Shown: positions 8,415-17,092 of the stretch, piece by piece
How the letters are laid out: the number at the start of each line of letters is the position of its first letter
Numbering within the stretch: position 1 is the stretch's first letter
Assembly (NCBI RefSeq): GCF_014200495.1
Contig: NZ_JACHBY010000006.1
Coordinates: forward strand, 348,558 to 412,557
Direction: 5' to 3'
DNA from: Mucilaginibacter geliditolerans
GTDB lineage: Bacteria; Bacteroidota; Bacteroidia; Sphingobacteriales; Sphingobacteriaceae
Length of the DNA stretch: 64,000 bases
Program-made: the position numbers and the translations under genes
Notes under the pieces: model-generated
The model's input: only the letters and a program-made list of their open reading frames with translations
Database searches by the model: none
What the model was told of the DNA's origin: nothing

Positions 8415-9395
8415 TTACTCAATATAACTTTCCAATAGCTTAAAGCCTCTTTCGCTGTAAAGCTCAACATGGTGAATTACCTTTGGCAATAATATGCACT
8501 CACCCATTTTAACCGGGTAGGTTTCGCCGTTGTATTTAATTTCATATGCGCCTTCCAAACATACATGTATCACAAATGAATCTAATGATGAGTAGTCTTT
8601 TACCGTGCTTTCATTAAAATCAAGCAGGTTGGTTGTAAAGTATGGGCAGCTAACTAAGTGAACTGTTTCGTCCTTTGCTGGGGTATATAGGGTTTTATAT
8701 TCCGGGTAATGTTTGTAATCAATAGCAGCCAGTGCTTCTTCGGTATGCAGCTCACGCTTGTTGCCTTTATCATCCACACGGTCGAAATCATAAATACGAT
8801 AGGTAATATCTGATGTTTGCTGTATCTCGGCGATCAGTAAGCCTTTGCCTATTGTATGTACGCGGCCTGCAGGTAAAAAGAAAACATCACCTGCTTTTAC
8901 ATCTTCCTTGTTCAAGACATCGGTTAAATGGCCGCTGTTGAATTTCTCCAGGTATCCAGCCTGTGTAAGCTCCTTGTTAAAGCCGGCTATTAATGTTGAA
9001 CCAGGATCAGCTTCAATAACATACCACATTTCGGTTTTGCCGAATGAGTTATGGCGCTCCTTAGCCAGTTTATCATCAGGGTGAACCTGGATCGACAGGT
9101 CCTCATTAGCATCAATAAATTTCACCAGTAATGGAAAGATATTACCGAAATGGTCGTAAACCTTTTTACCTACCAGTTCGTCCTTATATTGCTCCAGCAG
9201 ATCAGCTAGCGATTCACCTGTTAAGCTGCCATTTTCAACAACAGATACATCAGATTTAACACCCGATATTTCCCAGGTTTCGCCGCAGTTTGGTAGATCG
9301 CCAAAATCTTTGTGTAAATAGGTCTTAATTTTTTGTCCGCCCCAGATCTTGTCTTTAAAAATGGTCTTGAATTTTAGTGGATATAATGTTGACAT
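8415..9395 (-). CDS. manA: Mannose-6-phosphate isomerase, class I
   Basis: The 326-residue protein interconverts fructose-6-phosphate and mannose-6-phosphate, feeding GDP-mannose for glycans. It shows the cupin-type metal site of type I phosphomannose isomerases: 'LSIQVHPDD' (about residues 97-105), 'KTEMWYV' (about 120-126) and 'FFLPAGRVHTIG' (about 172-183). The N-terminal 'KFKTIFKDKIWGG' is also typical. The C-terminal half holds a second cupin with 'GECILLPKVIHHVEL'. Length fits the short bacterial type. It stands alone, 23 bp after the toxin-antitoxin pair on the same strand. Confidence 0.93.
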   Translation of the reverse strand: MSTLYPLKFKTIFKDKIWGGQKIKTYLHKDFGDLPNCGETWEISGVKSDVSVVENGSLTGESLADLLEQYKDELVGKKVYDHFGNIFPLLVKFIDANEDLSIQVHPDDKLAKERHNSFGKTEMWYVIEADPGSTLIAGFNKELTQAGYLEKFNSGHLTDVLNKEDVKAGDVFFLPAGRVHTIGKGLLIAEIQQTSDITYRIYDFDRVDDKGNKRELHTEEALAAIDYKHYPEYKTLYTPAKDETVHLVSCPYFTTNLLDFNESTVKDYSSLDSFVIHVCLEGAYEIKYNGETYPVKMGECILLPKVIHHVELYSERGFKLLESYIE

Positions 9396-9418
9396 GGTAT
9401 GAATGTATTGTGAATTGA

Positions 9419-9763
9419 TTATTCGTATTTATTTAATAATTGTTTTATTTGAATTATTAGCTGAGGTAGATAGATTTCTTTTGTCGACCAGATTATCTTG
9501 TGGTCTATTCCAAAATAATTGTGAACAATTCTGTTTCTTAGTCCACGAATTTTGAACCAATCTAATTCAGTATTATTTTCTTTAAGTTCATCGGGCAAGC
9601 GGTTAGCTGCTTCACCAATAATTTCAAAGTTTCTTACTACTGCATCAATAGTTTTGCTATCGACTATAAATTCCTCATAAGTTAAATTGATAGTATAAGT
9701 ATTGATCTTTTCAGCACTTTCAAGTATATCTTCCAGAAGAAGTTTTGGCTGACGATTAGACAT
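9419..9763 (-). CDS. hepT: HepT-like HEPN ribonuclease toxin (DUF86)
   Basis: The 114-residue helical protein has the HEPN signature 'RNRIVHNYFG' (about residues 79-88), which contains the R-x4-H-x-Y catalytic motif of HepT ribonucleases. In the characterised HepT/MntA system the partner modifies the motif tyrosine with AMP and so blocks the toxin. Its start overlaps the upstream nucleotidyltransferase gene by 8 bp, the usual coupled arrangement. The key residues R, H and Y are all present, so the toxin looks functional. Confidence 0.88.
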   Translation of the reverse strand: MSNRQPKLLLEDILESAEKINTYTINLTYEEFIVDSKTIDAVVRNFEIIGEAANRLPDELKENNTELDWFKIRGLRNRIVHNYFGIDHKIIWSTKEIYLPQLIIQIKQLLNKYE

Positions 9764-10046
9764 AGATTATTTCCGGTTCAATTGCGTTGAAATATTTTTG
9801 CTTGATACCGCCTCTGGAAACCAAATCAACTTTGCGGTTTAATCTTTGTTCAAGTTCTTCGGCAAGCGTTACAAACTCAATTCCGATGTTTCCGTTAAAA
9901 TCAATAATAATGTCGATATCACTGTTGGCGTTAAAATCATCACGCACAACAGATCCAAATAAACCAATAGAGGCTATTGGATATTTTAACAACAGTTCCG
10001 GCTTTAACTGTATTAAAACACTCTTTATTTTATTTAGATCGATCAT
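9756..10046 (-). CDS. mntA: MntA-like minimal nucleotidyltransferase antitoxin
   Basis: The 96-residue protein is a minimal nucleotidyltransferase. The motif 'GLFGSVVRDDFNANSDIDII' (about residues 28-47) contains GS-x10-DxD with two metal-binding Asp residues, and 'RKVDLVSRGGI' is the third strand with its Asp. It lies upstream of, and overlaps, the HepT-like gene, so the two form a HEPN/MNT toxin-antitoxin module in which this protein should AMPylate and silence HepT. It is complete and of normal length. Confidence 0.88.
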   Translation of the reverse strand: MIDLNKIKSVLIQLKPELLLKYPIASIGLFGSVVRDDFNANSDIDIIIDFNGNIGIEFVTLAEELEQRLNRKVDLVSRGGIKQKYFNAIEPEIIYV

Positions 10047-10106
10047 AGAGCAAATATAGAAATTATAAAATTTCTATTCTGATTCCTTCTTATTGTAAAA
10101 ACAAAA

Positions 10107-10135
10107 AAAGTCCGCATAGTAACTATGCGGACTTT
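10107..10135 (-). terminator. Rho-independent terminator of icd
   Basis: AAAGTCCGCATA and TATGCGGACTTT form a perfect 12-bp stem with a 5-nt loop. Read on the minus strand it is followed by a run of seven T. It sits 22 bp after the icd stop. Confidence 0.9.
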
Positions 10136-10156
10136 CATATTTTAAAGCAACGCTAA

Positions 10157-11386
10157 TTACTTAGCCAGCTTCTTTTTCAAGTTCTCATCTATTGCAGCCA
10201 AAAACTCTTCGGTATATAAATAATCTACACCGTGCTCAACTTTTGGTTTAATGGTGATGGCCAAATCCTTGGTCATTTTACCACTTTCAACAGTTTCAAT
10301 ACAAACTTCTTCCAAAGCAGTACAGAAATCGATGAGCTCCTGGTTGTTATCCAGTTTACCGCGGAACTCTAAACCACGTGTCCATGCAAAGATAGACGCG
10401 ATAGGGTTGGTTGATGTTGGTCTGCCAGCCTGGTGCTCGCGGTAGTGGCGGGTAACTGTACCGTGCGCGGCTTCAGCTTCCATTACAGTGCCATCCGGAG
10501 TAACCAATGTTGAGGTCATTAAACCTAATGAACCAAAGCCTTGTGCAACTGTGTCCGACTGTACGTCGCCATCATAGTTTTTGCAAGCCCAAACAAAGTT
10601 ACCGTTCCATTTTAAGGCCGATGCAACCATGTCATCAATCAGGCGGTGCTCATAAGTGATATCTGCAGCAGCAAATTTTGCTTTGTATTCGTTTTGGTAG
10701 ATCTCTTCAAAGATATCTTTAAAACGGCCATCATATTTTTTAAGGATGGTGTTTTTGGTTGATAAATATAAAGGCCAGCCTTTCATTAATGCCTGGTTAA
10801 AGCATGAATGTGCAAATCCTTTGATAGATTCATCGGTATTGTACATAGCCATTGCTACGCCATCGCCCTTAAAGTTAAACACTTCAAATGATTGCTCAGG
10901 GCCGCCATCTTCAGGGGTGAATTTAATGGTTAATTTGCCTTTTCCTTTGGTTACAAAATCAGTTGCACGGTACTGATCGCCAAAAGCATGACGGCCTATG
11001 CAGATAGGGGCTGTCCAGTTTGGTACCAAACGCGGTACGTTTGACATAACAATCGGCTCGCGGAAAACAGTACCGTCTAATATATTACGGATAGTACCGT
11101 TTGGTGATTTCCACATTTGTTTTAAGCCAAACTCTTTTACACGTTCTTCATCAGGCGTAATGGTTGCGCATTTAATACCAACACCATATTCTAAAATGGC
11201 GTTTGCAGCATCAATAGTCACCTGGTCGTTAGTTTCATCACGATACTCTAAACCAAGATCATAATACTTAATATCCAGATCAAGGTAAGGAATTATCAGT
11301 TTATCTTTGATGAATTTCCATATAATACGGGTCATTTCATCGCCATCCAGTTCAACTACCGGATTTTCTACTTTAATTTTTGACAT
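10157..11386 (-). CDS. icd: NADP-dependent isocitrate dehydrogenase (eukaryote-like type)
   Basis: The 409-residue enzyme oxidises isocitrate to 2-oxoglutarate with NADP in the citric acid cycle. It matches the homodimeric type shared with eukaryotic cytosolic enzymes: '[18 protein letters not shown]' at the N-terminus, '[19 protein letters not shown]' with substrate-binding Ser and Asn, '[18 protein letters not shown]' with metal-binding Asp residues and '[14 protein letters not shown]' near the coenzyme site. The ATG at 11386 is preferred; an in-frame TTG at 11413 lies inside the -7 promoter box. The gene ends in a strong hairpin terminator and stands alone. Confidence 0.95.
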   Translation of the reverse strand: MSKIKVENPVVELDGDEMTRIIWKFIKDKLIIPYLDLDIKYYDLGLEYRDETNDQVTIDAANAILEYGVGIKCATITPDEERVKEFGLKQMWKSPNGTIRNILDGTVFREPIVMSNVPRLVPNWTAPICIGRHAFGDQYRATDFVTKGKGKLTIKFTPEDGGPEQSFEVFNFKGDGVAMAMYNTDESIKGFAHSCFNQALMKGWPLYLSTKNTILKKYDGRFKDIFEEIYQNEYKAKFAAADITYEHRLIDDMVASALKWNGNFVWACKNYDGDVQSDTVAQGFGSLGLMTSTLVTPDGTVMEAEAAHGTVTRHYREHQAGRPTSTNPIASIFAWTRGLEFRGKLDNNQELIDFCTALEEVCIETVESGKMTKDLAITIKPKVEHGVDYLYTEEFLAAIDENLKKKLAK

Positions 11387-11410
11387 TTCTGATGCTTTGT
11401 TTAATAGTTT

Positions 11411-11418
11411 CAAATATA
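11411..11418 (-). promoter_or_regulatory. -7 promoter box of icd
   Basis: On the minus strand the bases read TATATTTG, an exact TAnnTTTG match about 25 bp before the icd ATG. No well-spaced TTG is seen upstream, so a -33 element is weak or absent. Confidence 0.5.
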
Positions 11419-11572
11419 TAAAAATGAGCTTTACCTGTTTAATTAAATGGCAATAAATGGCAAAAAGCTGTCATTACTGCAAAATATTTTGTTTTGGTAT
11501 TGTTTTGTTTAAGATTGATGCTATTTTTATAGAATAATACCCCAAATTAATTTTCAACCTGATATACGCGTA

Positions 11573-12289
11573 ATGCTGATGATAAAAAACCTTACCTTAA
11601 AAACATTAATTTTAACAATATTTATGTGTTTTACTGTGCTGGTTTCAAAAGCGCAGCTAGGGTACAATTATAATCAGTTTGATTTTGGTATAGGAGTTGG
11701 TGCTGACCAGGTTTATGGCGATGCGCAATCAATTACAACTACAGGTACTGTACATGTTTCCCTTAATTATAACCAAACGCCATTTATTAACTATATTTTA
11801 GAAGTACAGGGCGGTAAACTGCAGGGTGGTAACGAATATAAGGATAGCTCGGGCAGGCAATTCTCTAACAGCTTTACAGCTTTTCTTTTCAGGGCGCAGG
11901 TACAGGCGGGTGAACTTATAGATTATTCGGAGAGCCCGTTTGCTAATGCCATGAAAAACTTTTACCTATCCAGTGGTGTAGGTTATATAGTAAACCATGT
12001 AACAGCAAACAGGTATTCTTTTTTAATACCGGGCTATTATACCCCTGGCAAAAACAGTAGTAATGAAATTTTTATACCCGCGCGTATTGGCTATGAGTTT
12101 AAATTTTTCAACCAGTATAATATTCCTAATTTAAAGGTTGATATAGCTTATCAATATAATTTTGTGATGGGCGATGATATTGATGGTTACGAGACGGGCA
12201 AGAGCAAGGATAAGTTCAGTCAGTTTACTATTGGTTTAAAATTTGCTTTCGGCGCGCTCACCTCATACCGTAAGTCGATTCAATTTTAA
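11573..12289 (+). CDS. Outer-membrane beta-barrel protein
   Basis: The 238-residue product has a signal peptide ending near VSKAQ (about residue 28). The mature part alternates aromatic and polar residues (for example 'LGYNYNQFDFGIGVGADQVYG', in blocks), with repeated strands and a final strand 'KFSQFTIGLKFAFG', as in small Bacteroidetes outer-membrane barrels. No enzyme motif is seen. ATG 11579 two codons downstream is an equal alternative start. It is a single gene on the plus strand, and its function is unknown. Confidence 0.7.
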   Translation: MLMIKNLTLKTLILTIFMCFTVLVSKAQLGYNYNQFDFGIGVGADQVYGDAQSITTTGTVHVSLNYNQTPFINYILEVQGGKLQGGNEYKDSSGRQFSNSFTAFLFRAQVQAGELIDYSESPFANAMKNFYLSSGVGYIVNHVTANRYSFLIPGYYTPGKNSSNEIFIPARIGYEFKFFNQYNIPNLKVDIAYQYNFVMGDDIDGYETGKSKDKFSQFTIGLKFAFGALTSYRKSIQF

Positions 12290-12308
12290 TATTTTACCGA
12301 TTTTTTTG

Positions 12309-12343
12309 TTTGCGATTTTTTTGGCAGGGTTTTAGTACATTTA
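12309..12343 (+). promoter_or_regulatory. Probable promoter of the acidic protein gene
   Basis: TTTG at 12309-12312 and TACATTTA at 12336-12343 are spaced by 23 bp; the -7 box differs from TAnnTTTG only in the last base. It places the RNA start shortly before ATG 12364. Confidence 0.4.
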
Positions 12344-12363
12344 CTTATATTAACTCAAAACCT

Positions 12364-12786
12364 ATGAACAACGAAATTGACGACCCCGTTTTTGACGATG
12401 ATAGTGTAGACAGGGACAGAATACTTAAAGATGAGCTGGGCGAAACAATCGACAAGCAACAATTGAAGTACAATGCTGATGACAACAGCTACGAATACGA
12501 TGTAAAAAGCGATAACCCGGATTACGACCACCCCGATCCGTATAAAACCTCTGCAAAAAATGGTGAGGATATGAATTCCACCTATGACGAGGCTAACCCT
12601 TTCGACACATCAGACGAATATATACCGAATGAATCATTGGAGACAGATGTTGACCAGTTAGCTATGCACATTGATAACGGCGAAATAGTTGAGCTCGATC
12701 CTACAGATGAACTCCTTTCCCGCACGCCCGAAGATGAAAGAGATGATTTGGACGAGGAGGGATACCCTAAAAATGACAGGAAATAA
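12364..12786 (+). CDS. Acidic hypothetical protein
   Basis: The 140-residue protein is strongly acidic and has no signal peptide or membrane segment. It is rich in D, E, N and Y (for example 'DDPVFDDDSVDRDRILKDE' at the start) and looks mostly disordered. I do not recognise a family. The ATG at 12364 is chosen since an upstream in-frame TTG (12310) lies within the promoter region. It is transcribed toward the bidirectional hairpin at 12812. Confidence 0.6.
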   Translation: MNNEIDDPVFDDDSVDRDRILKDELGETIDKQQLKYNADDNSYEYDVKSDNPDYDHPDPYKTSAKNGEDMNSTYDEANPFDTSDEYIPNESLETDVDQLAMHIDNGEIVELDPTDELLSRTPEDERDDLDEEGYPKNDRK

Positions 12787-12811
12787 TTAAGGGTTATATT
12801 ATCTTGAAAAC

Positions 12812-12849
12812 AAAAGGGGGTAGTTTACAATTGTAAACTACCCCCTTTT
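12812..12849. terminator. Bidirectional hairpin terminator
   Basis: A perfect 38-bp palindrome: AAAAGGGGGTAGTTTACAA followed directly by its reverse complement. It has A-runs on one side and T-runs on the other, and lies between the convergent genes ending at 12786 and 12867. Confidence 0.9.
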
Positions 12850-12866
12850 ATGCTATTAAGCTATAT

Positions 12867-13487
12867 TTATTGTTTTGTAAATGTTGTTTGAAAAGCCAAA
12901 TAATATTTGCCGCCAATACCGTCATCAAGCACTGTTGGGTCAATGGTTAACCAGGTCATGGAGGTGGCTGATATTGAAACTAGTTGAACCGGAGGATTAT
13001 CACTTGTACCGTATAGCGCCTGGCTAAGATTAATATATGTTTTGCCATTGCTGGTAGATGTAGTATAGGTGAGGTCTTCATCATCGCCGAATTGTGGTGT
13101 TACCACAGCTGTTTTGGCGTTGTCGTCAATTACAGCAAGGGTAAACTCATTGTCGGTTTGAGCCGTGCCGGCAACAACGGTATATGACGTAGTAAGGAAT
13201 TCTGTAACTGATGATGTAACTTTCCATGTGCCGGTTAATTGGCTATTGCTTGTACCGGTGCCCGTTCCAGTACCTGTTCCAGTTCCAGTTCCGGTTCCAG
13301 TACCTGTTCCCGTGCCAGTACCGGTTCCAGTACCTGTTCCCGTGCCAGTACCGGTTCCTGTTCCTGTTCCTGTCCCCGTTCCTGTATCATTGGGTTGTTT
13401 TGGATATATTGGGGGATCAAGTTTGCATGAATATAATGAAATGCTTAGTGCAGCAAGTAGTGTAGCTAAAAGTAAAGGTCTTTTCAT
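12867..13487 (-). CDS. Lipoprotein with a long Thr-Gly repeat linker
   Basis: The 206-residue protein starts with a lipoprotein signal (MKRPLLLATLLAALSISLYSC, lipobox Cys at about residue 21). About 22 consecutive Thr-Gly dipeptides follow (roughly residues 35-79), then a globular domain beginning 'LTGTWKVTSSVTEF', which resembles the lipocalin-like 'TGTWK' opening of small Bacteroidetes lipoproteins. The repeat is a flexible tether that would hold the domain off the membrane. ATG 13487 is preferred over a TTG two codons upstream. Its function is unknown. Confidence 0.75.
   Translation of the reverse strand: MKRPLLLATLLAALSISLYSCKLDPPIYPKQPNDTGTGTGTGTGTGTGTGTGTGTGTGTGTGTGTGTGTGTGTGTGTGTSNSQLTGTWKVTSSVTEFLTTSYTVVAGTAQTDNEFTLAVIDDNAKTAVVTPQFGDDEDLTYTTSTSNGKTYINLSQALYGTSDNPPVQLVSISATSMTWLTIDPTVLDDGIGGKYYLAFQTTFTKQ
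13252..13386. repeat. 6-bp microsatellite inside the lipoprotein gene
   Basis: About 22 copies of a hexamer (plus-strand variants of CCNGTN, for example CCAGTT, CCTGTA, CCGGTT) encode Thr-Gly on the minus strand. Larger units recur: 'CCCGTGCCAGTACCGGTTCC' occurs twice 30 bp apart. Gain or loss of units keeps the frame, so the linker can vary in length without breaking the gene. Confidence 0.95.
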
Positions 13488-13644
13488 TAACAATATTGTT
13501 TAGGAGCTTGCAAAGCTAAATAAATATTTAACCCGTGCTATATATTCTCGCACAAAAAGCTGATAGTTAAGTAATAGTGCAAAAAAAGTAAGTTTAAGTA
13601 GAAATATTTAAGTCTGACTGTGAAAATAAAGGCGAGACAAGGGC

Positions 13645-15462
13645 TTAATCAAAATCCAGGTTGAATTTTCGTTTAAGCTCTGTAAGCTGCGGGTTCTTAG
13701 CAGCCATGTATTGAAACTTTTCCTGGTTGGTATAGGGGCGTTTAATAGCTGTTATTTCATCAACCCTAACATTTACCTCTATACTGTAATTCTTTAAATT
13801 ACTGCGCAGATAATTGAGCAAATACGGCCTTTCATCCCTGAAGAGGTTTTCCTGTACCTTGTTGCCAACTACCACTTCAAACTCATAAGGGCGCAGCATT
13901 TTAGCGGCATTGGTGTTAAATATGCTTAACAAATTATGTTTGCTTTCGGATTTTAACTTGGCGGCGTAAGTATGCCAGTGCCTTAAAAACTCATCGGGCG
14001 AAAAATCTTCCTTGTCATCGCCTTTAAGGTAAGGGTCTTCTTCCTCATCAACCATCGCCTCGGCCCCTTTACCCAGATCCTTTAATGATGGGATCTTTAT
14101 TGATGTTGACGATGTGTTTAGGCTGGGTATGAATATTTTAGGCTTTTCGGCTATCAGGGTTTCCTTAGCATTGTTTACCGGCTCTGTATTTATTGATGGC
14201 GTTTTTTTTGCAGTAGTATAATTTGCAGGGGCATCATTAAGAACAGGGGCCGGATTTGGTGTTGCCGAAGCCGTAGCGGGGGCTATCCCTGCTGAGGAAT
14301 CAGGTTTTTTTTTTAATTGCCCATCCGGAGAGGGCATTGCAGTAGGCGGCGCGGCGGCCAGATTAAAGGCCGATGTGAGGTAACACATCTTTAGCAGGGC
14401 CAGTTCAACCTGTAAGCGCTGGTTTTTGCTGAGCTTATAATTCAGATCGCACTGGTTGGCAATATTCATGGCCGATAGCAGGAACGAAACCGACGAAGCC
14501 TGTGATTGCTGCAGATACTTGGTTTTAATACCGTCGCTAACCTCCAATAATTTAAGGGTTGATGTATCCTTACCTACCAATAGGTTGCGCAAGTGCTCCG
14601 ACAGGCCCGATACAAAATGAGCGCCATCAAAGCCCTTGGTTAATATCTCATCAAAAAGCAGCAACGTTTTGGCGCTGTCTTCCTTTAATAAGCTTTCGGT
14701 TATGTTAAAATAGTAATCGTAATCCAGTATGTTCAGGTTATCGATAACCGATCTATAGGTTACATTGCCGCCTGAAAAGCTCACAATCTGATCGAACATG
14801 GAGAGGGCATCCCTTAAACCGCCATCAGCTTTTTGGGCGATGATATGCAGGCCGTCATTCTCATAACTGATGCTTTCCTTTTGCGCTATGGATGCCAGGT
14901 GATTGGCCATATCCTCCACACGGATGCGGTTAAAATCAAATATCTGGCAGCGTGAAAGTATGGTGGGTAATATCTTATGCTTTTCCGTAGTGGCTAATAT
15001 GAAAATGGCATAGTGCGGCGGTTCTTCCAGCGTTTTCAGGAAAGCGTTAAAAGCTGCCTGCGACAGCATGTGCACCTCATCAATAATATAAACTTTGTAG
15101 CGTACACCCTGTGGCGGTATGCGTACCTGCTCAATAAGGCTGCGGATATCATCAACCGAATTGTTGGAGGCGGCATCCAGCTCGTGAACGTTAAAGGAAT
15201 TACCATTTAAAAAGGAACGGCATGAATCGCATGTTCCACAGGCTTCGCCATTGGGCTGCAAATTGGTGCAGTTTATGGTTTTTGCCAATATACGCGCACA
15301 GGTAGTTTTGCCCACACCACGCGGACCGCAGAATAAAAATGCCTGCGCCAGCTGATTATTCTTAATAGCGTTTTTTAACGTATTAGTTATATGCTGCTGA
15401 CCTACAACACTTTCAAAAGTAGCCGGGCGGTATTTACGTGCCGAAACAATGAAATTCTCCAC
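13645..15462 (-). CDS. dnaX: DNA polymerase III subunits gamma/tau
   Basis: The 605-residue protein is the clamp-loader ATPase of the replicative polymerase. It has Walker A GPRGVGKTT (46-54), the zinc-binding cysteines C65, C75, C78 and C81, Walker B-region 'VYIIDEVHML' and the SRC sensor 'ILSRCQIFDF'. Clamp-loader domain III follows to about residue 365. A Pro/Ala/Thr-rich linker (about 370-470) leads to a C-terminal tau-like domain that would bind the polymerase and helicase. No internal slippage site was noted. Its length is normal for Bacteroidetes dnaX. Confidence 0.95.
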   Translation of the reverse strand: MENFIVSARKYRPATFESVVGQQHITNTLKNAIKNNQLAQAFLFCGPRGVGKTTCARILAKTINCTNLQPNGEACGTCDSCRSFLNGNSFNVHELDAASNNSVDDIRSLIEQVRIPPQGVRYKVYIIDEVHMLSQAAFNAFLKTLEEPPHYAIFILATTEKHKILPTILSRCQIFDFNRIRVEDMANHLASIAQKESISYENDGLHIIAQKADGGLRDALSMFDQIVSFSGGNVTYRSVIDNLNILDYDYYFNITESLLKEDSAKTLLLFDEILTKGFDGAHFVSGLSEHLRNLLVGKDTSTLKLLEVSDGIKTKYLQQSQASSVSFLLSAMNIANQCDLNYKLSKNQRLQVELALLKMCYLTSAFNLAAAPPTAMPSPDGQLKKKPDSSAGIAPATASATPNPAPVLNDAPANYTTAKKTPSINTEPVNNAKETLIAEKPKIFIPSLNTSSTSIKIPSLKDLGKGAEAMVDEEEDPYLKGDDKEDFSPDEFLRHWHTYAAKLKSESKHNLLSIFNTNAAKMLRPYEFEVVVGNKVQENLFRDERPYLLNYLRSNLKNYSIEVNVRVDEITAIKRPYTNQEKFQYMAAKNPQLTELKRKFNLDFD

Positions 15463-15545
15463 AAGTGCTAAGATAATGAGAAATTGGCTTAGTTAAAATA
15501 GGCTTGATGGATTGTGGAAAAATGGGGGGCACGTTTAAAAATTAA

Positions 15546-15637
15546 GTCATGCCGAACTTGTTTCGGCATCTCAAACGCTTGGTCAACTTCAGGCGGGTCA
15601 CCTGTCTTGTGAGATCCCGAAACAAGTTCGGCATGAC
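15546..15637. repeat. Inverted repeat, 'GTCATGCCGAAC' REP family
   Basis: GTCATGCCGAACTTGTTTCGG and its complement (with a small variation) form arms of about 25 bp around a loop of about 45 bp. A sister copy is at 18446-18540. It lies between dnaX and the transporter gene. Confidence 0.88.
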
Positions 15638-15652
15638 GGTAGGTATATATAG

Positions 15653-16687
15653 CTATTCCTCATTTATCTTCTTAACATACAACTCATCCACCAAAATAAT
15701 GATAATAGATAACAACGGTACGGCTAAAATAATGCCTAAAGCACCGCTCAGCACGCCCATAATTAACTGACTTATGAGGGTTAGCGCGGGTGGTAGATCA
15801 ATCATCTTTTTTTGGATGAGCGGCGTTATTATGTTTGATACTATGGTTTGTGAAACTATGTATATTATAGCTACAACAATTGCTGTATTGGTACTTATGG
15901 TAAGCGCCAGCAATACGCCTGGTATCATGGCTAGTAATGAGCCCAAGTTGGGTATAAGTTTGAGTGAGCCCGCAATCAGGCCCAGCACCATAGCCATCGG
16001 AATACTGATAATAGATAAGCTTGTGGCAATTAAAATAGTAATGAGCACAATGGATACCATCATGCTTTTAAGCCAGCCTTTAAGCGAAAGGCTTATCCTG
16101 TCCATAATATGTTTGCTAAGTTCCTTTCTGGATTTTGGCACCAGTAACAATATGCCGTTTTTATAGGAATTGGGGTTGGACGTAAAAAATATGCCCAGGA
16201 AAGCGATAATGTATATATCGCCAATTACACCAAAACTGGTACTAAAAAACGCTTGTACAGTATGGGTAAGATTGGTTGTATTGCCATCGGAGAAATTATC
16301 AAGGATTTTTTGGCCTATCGTACTTTCGCTCAGCTTTTCTTTAAATACATTTACGGTATGCGGCAGCGTATTACTCAGTTCGGCAACCTGCACCTGTATG
16401 GTACTGCCCATAAACCAAAGAAGTACCCCGAGGATAACAAACGATAGTGTAACGGATAGAGTCATGGCCCATTTGCGGCTCAGCTTGGTTTTGCGCTCAA
16501 TAACATCACCCAGCCCATGAAAATAAACCGAGATTAATGATCCCGCCAAAACCATCAGCAGGATATTAAAGGCCACGCGGGCTATTAATATTACACAAAC
16601 CAGCAAAGCCACTATGGCAACGGTGTGCCATACTTTTTCAATGTATGTCAGTTCTTTCTTTACTACTTGTTCTTTTTCTTCTTTCAT
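15653..16687 (-). CDS. AI-2E family transporter
   Basis: The 344-residue protein has about eight membrane segments, in the order expected for the AI-2E (YdiK/PerM/TqsA) family: two near the N-terminus, 'GDIYIIAFLGIFFTSNP' in the centre, and a C-terminal block 'ATSLSIISIPMAMVLGLIAG', 'LIPNLGSLLAMIPG' and 'IVSNIITPLIQKKMIDLPP'. The P-x-x-G-x(5)-P pattern in that block is the family hallmark. The family exports small molecules or ions; the substrate here cannot be told. ATG 16687 is chosen over an upstream TTG at 16717. Confidence 0.88.
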   Translation of the reverse strand: MKEEKEQVVKKELTYIEKVWHTVAIVALLVCVILIARVAFNILLMVLAGSLISVYFHGLGDVIERKTKLSRKWAMTLSVTLSFVILGVLLWFMGSTIQVQVAELSNTLPHTVNVFKEKLSESTIGQKILDNFSDGNTTNLTHTVQAFFSTSFGVIGDIYIIAFLGIFFTSNPNSYKNGILLLVPKSRKELSKHIMDRISLSLKGWLKSMMVSIVLITILIATSLSIISIPMAMVLGLIAGSLKLIPNLGSLLAMIPGVLLALTISTNTAIVVAIIYIVSQTIVSNIITPLIQKKMIDLPPALTLISQLIMGVLSGALGIILAVPLLSIIIILVDELYVKKINEE

Positions 16688-16745
16688 GGTTTGGTTGATT
16701 TGTTTAATAACCTCCAATTCGCTAAAAGGTTGTAATAGTCATTAT

Positions 16746-16991
16746 CTATTGCAGGTCATCATCGGGCAAATGATCGTCATCATCCGGGTCGAGCGGTAGC
16801 TCTTCGTCATCCATCTGCATTTCATGCTCATCGTCATCATCATTTGCCATATCTTCAAAATCCTCATCGTCAATATCTGTCCAGTCATCCTCCTCATCAT
16901 CGTCGTCATCATCGTCGCCAAATGTTGATGTAATTGCAGGTTGTGGCGTATGATTAATGGTTGTTAAGTCTTCATTATCAATAAATAGCAT
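16746..16991 (-). CDS. Very acidic small protein
   Basis: The 81-residue product is more than 40 percent Asp and Glu, with runs such as GDDDDDDDEEDD. It has no signal peptide and no recognisable fold. It is divergent from the ribosomal protein operon and ends 59 bp before the start of the AI-2E gene on the same strand. It may be a conserved lineage-specific disordered protein. The poly-Asp coding on a GAT/GAC background could mimic a gene by chance, so certainty is moderate. Confidence 0.5.
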   Translation of the reverse strand: MLFIDNEDLTTINHTPQPAITSTFGDDDDDDDEEDDWTDIDDEDFEDMANDDDDEHEMQMDDEELPLDPDDDDHLPDDDLQ

Positions 16992-17017
16992 ATTTGTAGT
17001 TTTATGTTTGTGAGTGT

Positions 17018-17047
17018 TTGAAAAGTAAGAAATTCTTATTACATTTG
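17018..17047 (+). promoter_or_regulatory. Promoter of the rpsF-rpsR-rplI operon
   Basis: TTG at 17018-17020, a 19-bp spacer and TACATTTG at 17040-17047 match the Bacteroidetes primary sigma consensus exactly. The leader of about 40 nt includes CCCCGTAATAGCGGG (17051-17065), a small stem with CCCG and CGGG that could hold an S6:S18-type feedback site, though that last point is a guess. Confidence 0.8.
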
Positions 17048-17092
17048 CAGCCCCGTAATAGCGGGTAAATAATTAAAAATCAAAGTATAATA

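Noticed and set aside
13252..13386. Possible CRISPR-like array
   Set aside because: Units are 6 bp without spacers; it is a coding microsatellite.
13165..13503. Plus-strand Val-Pro repeat frame and other frames in the microsatellite
   Set aside because: Six-base repeats are open in several frames. Only the minus-strand frame has a lipobox and a folded domain.
17051..17065. S6:S18 autoregulatory leader as a firm call
   Set aside because: The CCCG/CGGG stem is too small to separate from chance; it is noted only in the promoter entry.
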